Positions 1-11,000 of a stretch of 64,000 nt of DNA are shown here, piece after piece. The first letter of the stretch is position 1. The number at the start of each line of letters is the position of its first letter. This DNA comes from Haematococcus lacustris (Eukaryota > Chlorophyta > Chlorophyceae > Chlamydomonadales > Haematococcaceae). Where the stretch lies: contig JASKMD010000009.1 of NCBI GenBank assembly GCA_030144725.1, forward strand, positions 2,001,457 to 2,065,456. The letters are read 5' to 3'. The position numbers were made by a program, and so were the translations under genes. Below the pieces are notes generated by a model that ran no database searches, was not told where the DNA came from, and saw nothing but the letters and a program-made list of their open reading frames with translations.

Positions 1-528
1 AAGTCACTGTGGGCACCTCCACACGGAGCCACCACACCTGGGGCAGCCCTGAGTGTGCATGATGACGGAGGTGGAGGAGGGCTGGAGCTAACACCCGGAG
101 TTGACGGGTGTGAAGGAAGTGGATGTCATTGAGGTGTGGGGAGTGAATGGAAAGCACATCTTAGGAGAAGGGAGTAGGAGTAAGAGGACAGGAAGATGAA
201 TGGAGAGAGGCTTAGACAGTTGCGGTAGTGGCAGCATTGTACGCGGTGTTGAATGTGACACCTACCCAGAAGCAGGATGTTGACTTGTTTGAGGCCCGCC
301 TGCTTCATCTCTGCCAGGAAGCTGACGATGTCCGACCGCTCCTAATCAGTCAAGAGCAGAGCAGGGGACCACTTGTGGGACCTGCTCCCTCCGCTGCCCT
401 TGTCCAAGCCTGCTATCACACACTGCTCCTGACTTCTGCCGCTCCCAGCCCCAAAACTCTCTTCCAGCTAGCCCCACCCAGTCAAGCTACTGGTGCTGAA
501 ACCTGACACTGCAGCTTTGCAACGAGGT

Positions 529-584
529 AGGGCTGGGGCTGGGGCTGGGGCTGGGGCTGGGGCTGGGGCTGGGGCTGGGGCTGG
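529..584. repeat. (GGGGCT)n microsatellite
   Basis: About nine tandem copies of the hexamer GGGGCT, nearly perfect. The flanks show no clear gene. Confidence 0.9.
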
Positions 585-2044
585 CACCAATAGACTGCAT
601 GAAGCTGTGTGTGATGATACACGTCATGGGATGAGTGAGCGTCACAGCCACCTAAGCTGGCTGTGCAGGCTCGGCAGACCAAATGAATTGCTCTGGTACC
701 AGCTGCCCCTGTCAGCCACCTGCTCAACGCACATAGAACAAACAGCTGCTGCTTGCTGCCAGCCCTCAAACACGCCCCTTCCTACTGCCAACTGCCCATG
801 TGTGCTGCTGCTGGCTGCCAGCCCCTGATGAAACCCCTGCTTGCTGCCAGCTGCCCATACGTGCTGGTGGATGCCAGCTGACCATATGTTTTGCCCTGCT
901 GCGCCTCAAGCAAGCTGCATGGTCAGGTTTGACTCAACACACCAGGTTTAGCTCCAGGAGATCGGGGAGTCCCTGATCCCGCTACCCATGATTTGGGCAA
1001 CCTCAGCTGCCCTGACAGCCCTGCCTTCCCTCGCCACCCCTGCTGTCTCTGCCATGACCCTGGACGCCATCTCATCCCTGCCAGCAATCACTGATGAGCA
1101 CCACCTGCGCTGCCCACTGTCGCCGCTGCCTTCTCTGTCCCCAGCTCCTGCCACCCCTGCTGCCCCTGTTGCCCTTGTAGCCTCGGCTGCCCCATCACGC
1201 CTGCTGTTGCCCGCTGTGACCTACTGGCAGGCCTGCCAACCCCGTCCAGGGCGTTGCCACCTCCTCCTCATCCTCCTCTTCTTCCTCCTCTTCATCATCC
1301 TCCTCCTTGTCGCCCTCCTGCAATGCATGTACATGCACACTTGCACCACCTCCTCATTCCAATCAGCTGCTTGTTCTGGGTCTCAAAGCGATACTACAGC
1401 GAACAGTCAGGGACAAGTGCCGCATGCTCACTGCATCTTCTTCAACTTCGCCCTCCTCTACGTCCTCAAGCTTGCCGTCGTAATCCTCATCTGCGGGCGG
1501 GTCGGGACGCTCTGGTGTCTGGACTACGCTTTCAGCCGTCAGCAGGCACTACGCTCACCACCGTCCTCCTCGTCTTCGTAATCATCGTCATCATACTCCT
1601 CGGCCTGCGCCTGTGCTTGCGATTTGGGAGGCATCGCGCCTGAGGCGGATCGCAATCAGCGTAGGCGCCGCTTGTGAGAATCACTTATTGGCCATTGCAG
1701 GGGTTTGCGCAGTCCGGATGTGGAGTGTGAAAAGCCCACCCAGTTGAACATTCATAGTCAACATTTCGGCCCGCTCATTGATTCTGTAGCAACAAGTGCC
1801 TGAGGATGGCTAGGACCACGGGTCCCCACGCTTGGAGCTGCGTTGGGTCTTTACTGCGTTGGGTCTTTACGGCGATGCTTCCCTCTCTTGGCATGGCGCC
1901 CCACTCCTTGCATGGGCACCGTGCTCTCAATCTGTTGCCTGACCCGTGTGACAGGGCTGTAGGTTAGCATTAGCACGACGAGCGTGAGCTTATACAGGCA
2001 GCTGCAGCCGTGAGAGGGCCCTGGTACACGTCCATTAGAGCGCG

Positions 2045-2465
2045 ACTGGTTAAACTAACTTCCTGCTGTTTTGGGCCTTTAACGTGCTTTAACCAAATCT
2101 TTAACCATCTTTAACCAGTCCAGCCTAACACCCTGACGACCCGGAGTGCAATTGGGGTTTGACGATAGTAAGCCGACCAGTTTGGTCACCCCCGATCTTA
2201 CTGATCTTTAAGAATTTTACAGCGAATCTTGCGCAGAGTGGTGCAGCTCACCAGCGCGAGGCTAGCGAGCTGCTCGGGCTGATGTGCGTTCCGATGCACA
2301 TGTTGAGACATGCACCGACAAGAGCCGCAGTAGGGGTCGGAGTGTAGCCATTAGCCATCGCGGTTGCTTCGCCTTCCATCACGGCTACGGAGTGCGACCT
2401 GGCGGTTGTGTTAAAGATTGGTTAAACTTTTTGGCTTGGTTAAAGATGGTTAAAGATGGTTTAAC
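2045..2465. repeat. GGTTAAAGAT repeats in opposite orientations
   Basis: TTAACCATCTTTAACCAG-type units at 2089-2120 face GGTTAAAGATGGTTAAAGAT units at 2411-2461. Inside the left block, ACTGGTTAAA (2045-2054) and TTTAACCAGT (2110-2119) form a local palindrome. The motifs GACCCGGA (left) and TCCGGGTC (right) lie just beyond the repeats. The order of blocks is not that of a simple terminal inverted repeat, so a DNA-transposon remnant is only a suggestion. Confidence 0.5.
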
Positions 2466-3742
2466 ATTCCGGGTCACGCTCTAACGTCCATACAGTAAGC
2501 CCCAACATCCACTGTGTCCATGGGCAATGTCCCTGGGGCGGCGGGTTCCTATTTTTGTGACGGTTCCAACATGCGACAACAAGCGCTGGCCAACAACCGT
2601 CCGATAAGATGTATCCTCGCAGCTGTAGGATAATGCAAGAGAACAAGCATTTCATGAACTCTGCTTCAACATGTCTTCAGCTCAAACGTGGCACATGGCT
2701 CTTCTGTCCCGCACGCAATTCTTCTTCAGCAGCCATCTGTCTGGCTGTGGTGCTAGGGGTGGCTAGGCTGCTTTGCCCCTCCCACCCAGCTTCCATCGAT
2801 CCCTGCCTCATCCCTGACTCCACACTCAGCCAACTGACATACTCAGCATGCTCTAGACTGGCTCTTCTCCTGCTGGATGGTGGGAGCAGGCTGTGCCCCA
2901 GGCGGTAGCTCCTCCCGTGATGCACGCCGGTGAGTACCGGCGTAGTCTTCTTCTTCTTTCTAGTCTGGGGTTTGCAAGCAAAGCTGAGGTGGAGCACATC
3001 ACTAAGGCGCTCAGCCTGTGTGGGGCTTTAACACAACAAAGACAAAGCAACAGTGCCGACAGTACAAAGCCATGCAATGCAGATCTTGGGTGTGGCAGCA
3101 CCTTGTCACACTTGCCCTCACTCACCACACTGCCTGGGCTCCTGCTGGTCTTCGGACCCATCATGCACTATGCATGCACTATGCATGCATGCATACTGCT
3201 TTGCCACCTAGGTGCCAATCGCTGGGTGTGGCACCAGCCCTTCTGCAGCTGTAGCCTGCCCAGCAGCTACCAGCCTCGGAAGCGCTTCATGTAGCGATAG
3301 GTGATGGGGGGCAGGCCGCGGTTGTCTCGCACATTCCACTGCAACACAGCGCAACAGCATGGTCAAGTCGCGTTACAACAAAGGCCATGTGACAATGCTG
3401 ATGCTGCTGATGTCATGCCTGGTATGTTGAGGTGACGCAGCAGCTGACTAGGGTACCTCCCCAGCCCCCAGCGTGATGGTGTTAAGAGCTGTGCACAACC
3501 CTGCTGCTGACGCTCTTAACCTGCCAAGCTGCCTGCCCTGCAGCGTTTGCAGCGCACAGGGAAAGTGTAGCTAGCCCAACTGCCACAGCTGATGCAGCAC
3601 CCCAAGCATAAACCCCAGGAGAAAACTGGCTAAAATTGACAGGAAATCCTAGAATGCATGGCTTTGTGAAGTTTGCTCAAACTGCCGCGCCCATGCATGG
3701 CGACTCGCTGGCCCGCTCAGTCTATGGAGCGCTATTGCTGGG

Positions 3743-4961
3743 TCAAGGAGGTGGGGACCTACTCTCAATGACAGGTACACAACGATCGGTGAGCGGGCTG
3801 TGAGCCTCCTGCCAGTCACCTATCTTCCTGCCCACCCTCCCACTCACCCAGATTAGGACAGGGGCGATGAGGATGAGCAGCCCCAAGCCAAACAGCCAGA
3901 TGGCCGCCATCCCAAAACTGGCCCAGATGTACCTGCGTAACCGTCCAAGGTATCGGGGCAGCAGCTGACAGGGCAGCGTGAGGGGCATCTACCTGTGGTA
4001 CATCTACCGCCTTAGAAGTGCACCAATCAGTCCACGTTACAAACATGACAGGGCGTGCACGGTGCCAGCAGTGCAGCAGGCATAAGGACACCCACACGCA
4101 CCACATGCCTCCGTAAGCAGGCAGCGTGATGTATTCAGGGGCTGCTGTGTCGTACACCGTCACTGCCACCAGCTGGCTGGGCGTGTCTGGGACTAAGTCG
4201 ACAAGGGGGCCGCGGTAGACCTGAAGGGGTGGGGCAGCAGCGGGCAGGGGGCGGCAGGTGGCCTGGACTGCATGCTATGAGGGGGGATGGCTGGGCGGGC
4301 GGGCAGGCAAGGGGCAGGCGGGTGAGGAGGTGGGCAGGCGGGCGGGCAGGTGGGTGGGCGGGCGGGCATGCAGGTGGGGGGGCGGGCAGGTGGGGAGGTG
4401 GGCAGGCGGGTGGGGAGGTGGGAAGGCGGGCGGGCAGGCAGGCGGGCGGCCAGGTGTGTGTGCGGGTGTGTGGGCGGGCGGGCGGGTGCGTGTCCGTGCA
4501 AGCATGCAGGCCAGCAGGCTCCCCCTGGCCCCACCTCCTGGTAGGTCAGCTGCAAACCTTTCTCCTTGTCTATCATCCAGGCCTGGCAGGCAGCCAGGGC
4601 CACCATGCCCACCCACACCTGGGCAGCAGTACATCATTCAGAGACCCTGACACATGGCATGGTTCTTTAAGGCTGTGTGGGTGTGTGTTGTGCCAACGCC
4701 GATGGGCAGACGTCATGCAATGATGCTGGTGATGGTGATGATGATGGTGGTGGTGGTGGTGATGGTGGTTAAGCCAAGTTGTTCAAAAGTGAAACACGCA
4801 TCCTGTGGGGGTGCAGGGGTGGGTGTGCACGAGTGTGTGAGGCTTGAGCAACCTGCATGAGCCCAGGAGGAGGACAGTGGCCTCGGAGGTAGCCTATGAT
4901 GATGGCAGTGTCTGGGCAGTGGGAGGACAATGAGCCCTGGCAAGTCGTGTTGCTAGAAGGA

Positions 4962-5005
<44 letters not shown>

Positions 5006-5037
5006 TATCAGCTTGCACCCTCTGCTGCTGCTGATGG

Positions 5038-5070
<33 letters not shown>

Positions 5071-8000
5071 TATCAGCTTGCACCCTCTGCTGCTGCTGAT
5101 GGTGCTGCTGCTGCTGCTGCTTTTATCAGCTTGCACCCTCTGCTGCTGCTGATGGTGATGCTGCTGCTGCTGCTGCTGCTTTTATCAGCTTGCACCCTCT
5201 GCTGCTGGTGATGATGATGATGCTGCTGATGATGATAAAGGAAGGAGGGAAGGAGAGCGGCCTGAGGCCACCTCTTGCCACCGCCCCCCTGACCAGCTCT
5301 CGCTGAGTCGTGTACAGAGGAGCACCCTAGCCTACCCACCCCTCACCCCCCACCCCCTGGCCCCCACCCCCCTGCCCCTGGCCTAGGGAGAAACAGGAGG
5401 CCCTATACATGTTGCTGCAGCTGCTGCTGCTTCCCTGCACCTGACCTTCCTATGGTGCCCTCAACCGGCCACCCCAGCTGCCCTGCCGACCCCCTGCCCT
5501 CCCCCTTGCAGCCCACTGCCCTGCTCTCCCGCCTGCCCTCCCCCCCCTGCCCTGGCCCCTCAGCTTTCCCCCCTGCCCTCTGCCCAACCTCGCCCCCTGC
5601 CCTACCCTCACCTCCCCCAAAGCTCCCCTGAGTACCTTGATCTCAGTCACGACAGACAGGGTGATGTCTGCCAGCGGGTTGGAGGTGAGAGTGGCGCCCG
5701 CGGCAGATTGCTCCACCTTCCAGGGAGAGATCTGCATTGCCATTATGCAGCACCTTTGAAAATCATTGCATCACACTCATGTGCTGCATTGCCGCCTGGT
5801 GATTGTGATGGTGGTGGTGGTGGTGGTGACTGTGATAGAGATGGATCTTATCGGGCTCTTGCTGCTGCGTGGACTACACTGCCTGCACACCAACAGAACC
5901 CGCCCGGTGCATCCTGCATGGGCACCTGGGGGCATAAGGAAGCATGGTGCCACCAGCCTAGGGCTTGAAATTGTCAAAGCAGTGCCCATGCATGACTGCA
6001 TGGATGCATGACTGCATGCAGGTCACCCATAGCCTTGCAGCCTACATGACAATGCTGGTGTGAGGAGGGGTGTTGAGCGATGGCCCACCAAGATGTAGTC
6101 GTCCAGGAAACGCAGCGTGGACACCATGTTGTGGGGCTGGTCATAGGTGAAGGGAGGCACTGCGACCTCAGTGGTGCCTGCACAGTCAACACCATCACCA
6201 CCATCACCATCACTGCCACCATCATCATTATCACCATCACTGCCACCTCCATCATTATCACCATCACCATCGCTGCCACCACCATCACCATCACTGCCAC
6301 CACCATCACCATCACTGCCACCACCATCATTATCGCCATCACCATCACTGCCACCATCATTATCATCTGGGTGGGTGAGGTGGCAAGCGGGAAGGGGGAG
6401 GGGGGGCGGGTGGGTGTGCAGGCGGGCGTGGTGGGTGGGTGGGGTGGGACCTGAGTGCAGGCCTGGGTGCTGCCAGCCTGGTAGTCACCCCAGCAGCACA
6501 CCACACCAGGCATTTGCCGGCAAGGAAAACACATGTATCAAACTAAAACTGAAACAAAGCAAAAATAAACTGAGCTAATGCATTTGATCAATGATTGCTT
6601 CGCCTAGGGAGGTGAGGGCGAGTGGAAAAAACATCAAACCTAACCAGGTCACTGATTGAAGAGGTACTACACAACCTTGGAGCAGGAACAGAGAGCCCAC
6701 AGAAGGGTCAGCGGATTTTCAAAAGGATCAGCGGCGATAATGCTGGAACGAACCAGGCTACACAGAGAGTTGCCTAATTCTGGCCACTGTTTTGCAGAAA
6801 CCGTCATAACTACTCCATCACTGCATTAAACCAAATGTTGCTCACAACATTGAGTGAAACTTTAAGCCTGCTGCTCATCAACAGGAGAGTGAAGCTTGAT
6901 CTCCATAAGCTTGCAACGTTACGGCCGAAACTCTGACCCCCCCCCAAAAAAATGAAATTTTAAAACTTTGTGCCATCTTAGTTACCTACCTGAAAGAGAA
7001 AGAGGCCCTCGCTAAGAGGCAGCGCTTCACCGGACGAACACAGTTACACACTATAGCAAGTATAAAGCCCACCTGAAAGAGAAAGAGGCCCTCGCTAAGA
7101 GGCAGCGCTTCACCGGACGAACACAGTAAAGCACTACGTCACTGAGCGGAGCCTAAAACAGAAGTCACACTTGAGATACAGTTAGCTCAACCCCTGATGG
7201 GCTGGCTGAACCTAGCATGCCTTGCTCCAACACACCCCCTCAGGCCAGGCCATCAGACCTCACAACTTAAACTGAACACCAAAGCCACTGGGTCTCAGCC
7301 TACGTCAGAGCTTCACCATCCCCATACCAGCCTTGCAAAATTCAAACTTGACAGAAGGCAGAGCCTTGGTGAACACATCAGCCACATTGGCTGCAGAGCC
7401 ACAGAACTTGAAGACCAGCTCACCACGCGCCACCCGCTCACGCACAAAATGATGCAGGACATCAATGTGCCTAGAGCGAGCAGATGCAATGGATGCTTGA
7501 CCAGAGTGAGAGCAGCCTCATTGTCACACATGATGGTGACAGGCTGCAGCACAGCAGAGCCCAGAGACAGATCAGCCAACACACCCTGCATCATAGTGGC
7601 TAGATAGCTGTGTGCAGGTGAGGCTGTGGAAACCAGCTGCTTCAGCTGCTCCAGCTGCTCCAGCTCCTCCCTTGAAAGTGCATGCCACGCCAGTCGGGCC
7701 CGGCGCAGACCAAAGAGAGCCATAGACAATTGCAGGAAGCTCCGCCACAGCCACGGATCTGACCCCCGCAAACTCAGGCTGAATACCCCGCAACCGGCTG
7801 GATTGGCGCAGGAGGTTTGCAGCACCACTACCTTCCCCACCTGCTGCACCCGCTGCGCCACTGCCTCTGCCAACAGCCTCTGTGCCCCCACCACTACCAG
7901 CAGCACCGCTGCCAGCCCCTGCGCTGCTGCTGCTGCCAGCCCCTGCGCTGCTGCTGCTGCCAGCCCCTGCGCTGCTGCTGCTGCCAGCCCCTGCGCTGCT

Positions 8001-11000
8001 GCCGCTGCCAGCCCTTGCGCTGCTGCTGCTGCCAGCCTCTGCGCTGCTGGTTGCACCACCTGGTGGTGCTGGCGCGCGCTCTAGCGGAGCTGGTACAGCT
8101 GCTGGCGGTGCAGGCAACTGCACCTCAACCGGCACATGCACAGCATGCGGCACCAGCACCCCCGGCTCTGGCTCAGGCTGTGGCAAGAGCATGGCCAGAT
8201 CTGCCTCCCGGGTGGGCAGCCCCCGGTCAAGCTCATCGAACACCACGTCCTTGGTGATCAAGAGCTTGCCACCAGGTAGCAGCACCTGGTAAGCCTTGCT
8301 GCTCAGCTCATATCCTACAAACACCCCCTGCACCGCTTTACTGCCCAGCTTGCTGCGCATGTGCTCGGGCACGTGGGCATACGCCCGTGCCCCGAACACC
8401 CGCAACGCTGACAGGTCGGGCCGCACCCCCCAGAACAGCTCCCAGGGAGTTCCCGCCTTGCCTCTCACCAAGGACAGGTTGCGCACATAATTGGCAAAGC
8501 GCAAGGCATAGGGCCAGAAGTTGACTGAGAGCCCACTGCTGTACAGCAGGCACCGACCCTTCTCAAACAGCGTGCGGTTGAGGCGTTCTGCGCTGCCATT
8601 CTGCTGCGGGCTGTACGGGGCGGTCTGCTGGTGGATGATACCTTTCCCACCGAGGAACTCCCTGACAGCCTGGTTGACATACTCAGTCCCCCGGTCGCTG
8701 CGCAACACCTTGACCTTGCGGCCCCCCTGTGTCTCAAACCACTCGACTGCATCCCTGATGGCTGCTGGCACCTCTGACTTGGCCTTGAGAAGGGCGATGA
8801 GTGACAGCCCACTGTGCTCATCAAGGAAGGTGAGCACAAAACAGTAGCCAGCAGCATTGGGAATGCGGAGGGGACCGCACACATCAGTGTGCACAAGGTC
8901 GCAGGGTGCCGCAACCCGGGCAGCAAGGGAGGGCAGCGTGTCGGCTACACGCCGGTGCAGCTTGCCCGCTGCACAGCCAGGACACACCCCACTACCTGCT
9001 GCTCTGCACTGCCCCGCGCTGAGTTCCACCCCTTCCACCATTCCCTTGCTGATCATATCACCCATGGCCCGGTAACTAAGGTGGCCCAGCCTCTCATGCA
9101 GCAACTGCGGTGTAACCGCAGTCACAGCTTGCGCTGAGGCGGGCGGCTCACATGCCACCACAGCAGGCTGCGCGCTACCGCTGAGCTGATACTGCCTTCC
9201 AACCACCCTGCCCTTGACCAGCTCCCCCTTGCTGGACACCATGGTGATGGTGTCAGCTGTTTGCCTGATCTCCCAGCCTTTCTGAGCTGCTGCGAGGGTG
9301 GAGAAATAGTTGGTGCTGGCCTCAGGAGCCCACAACACATCCTGCAGCTCCATCCTCACCCCATCCACTGCCAGCCGCACCCTGCCCTTCCCATAGGCAT
9401 ACAGCTGCACTGAGCTCTTGCCCAGCCCCATAGGGACTGGCTGCGCAAACCCTTGATACCCATGCAGCAAGGAGCGCTCAGGGGTGATGTGGTGACTAGC
9501 CCCAGAATCTGCCACCCACACCCTCATGCTGCTGTCCAACTGCTGGGTAGAGGCAACAGCTAGCAAGGCTGGCTCTGCAGCTGGCTCAGGGGCAAGAGAG
9601 GCATGCTTGTCGACCACACAGGGCAGCATAGGGGAGAGCCCTACTGCATGGCTCCAACAGCAGGTCATGTCCCCACAGCTGACCACACTGCCCGCTTCTG
9701 CGCTGCAGCTATGCACCTCAGCCCCACCCACTCCCACACCTGCCTCAGCAGGCATGCAGGCAGGCAAGGGGGGGGCTGTGCCAGCCACATGGCTGAGTGT
9801 GCTCGCATGCACAGCAGCAAGGGTGACGCGGGATAGCCCGGCTGACCCACTGCTGCTCTTGCCCGCACCAGCCCAACCACCCGCACCACCCCCGCTTGCA
9901 CCACCTCCCTCACCACCAGCCCCAGTCCCCGCCATACCACCATCTCGTGCGGGGTCTGGGCAGTCTCGTGCGTAGTGGCCACGCTTGCCACATTTGAAGC
10001 ACTTGACGTTGGCGGCTGCCCGTGGGCGTGACGGTGCGGCTGAGGATGAGGAGGAGGCTGCCGGCACGGCAGCCGGCTGCGTGCGGCTGCTGCTGCTGCC
10101 GCTGCTGCTGCTGCCACCCCCACCACCCCCACCACCCCCACCCTTACCCCGGAGACGCACTGCAGCCAGCTGGGCTGACACTCCAGCCTGCTGCGCACGG
10201 GATTCTGCAATCTGCAGCGTGCGCTTGACTTCGGTGAGGGAGAGCGGGGAGCGCAGAGACCCAAATGTGATGAAGTCCCTTGCATTCTCATACTGCGGCA
10301 GGGGAGGCATGGCCTTCAACAAGGCCATGACCTGCTGGGGCTCACTGACTTGCTCCTTGACTGCTGCCAGCTGCCACACAATCTCCAGCAGCCTGCTGTG
10401 CACCTGCCCCACAGTCTCACCGGGCTGCATTTGCAAGCTGTTGAGCTGCTCCCACAGCTGATAGCTGTCCGGCTGCTGGTCCGCCAGCAGGGCTTTCCAG
10501 GCTGCAGGTGCTGTCTCGGCTGCCACTACAAGTCGCAAGTAGTGCGACTTGCAGTTGCACAGCAGCCATGCATACGCACGCTCACTGCGAACTGGGTCTG
10601 TGTCCTCGCCAACCATTGCCTTCCACAGCCCGGCCAGCCTCAACTGGCCCATCGCCCCATGTCGCCATTCGACAAACGAAGTGGCTTCATTCAGGGGCAG
10701 TGGCTGTGGCATAAGGACTGCCATCTGTGGCTGCTCGGCTGGAGCGCTGACGTCTGCCTCCGATTTCACCATCGGCACCCGTGCCGTGGGCCCATAACCT
10801 GAAAGAGAAAGAGGCCCTCGCTAAGAGGCAGCGCTTCACCGGACGAACACAGTTACACACTATAGCAAGTATAAAGCCCACCTGAAAGAGAAAGAGGCCC
10901 TCGCTAAGAGGCAGCGCTTCACCGGACGAACACAGTAAAGCACTACGTCACTGAGCGGAGCCTAAAACAGAAGTCACACTTGAGATACAGTTAGCTCAAC

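Larger units (their letters stand above)
1..3742. other. Intergenic or unannotated left end, no supported gene
   Basis: Open frames exist here, for example 988-1581 on the plus strand, but none shows a recognisable domain, a coherent exon chain or codon-like constraint. The sequence is a mix of low-complexity GC-rich stretches, a (GGGGCT)n run near 530-584, a short tandem duplication of a GCGTTGGGTCTTTAC unit near 1850-1870, and GGTTAAAGAT-type repeats at 2045-2465. The stretch from about 3300 to 3742 is probably the 3' untranslated part of the minus-strand gene that ends at 3743. A TGTAA motif, the usual algal polyadenylation signal, is present on the minus strand at 3377-3373. Confidence 0.5.
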
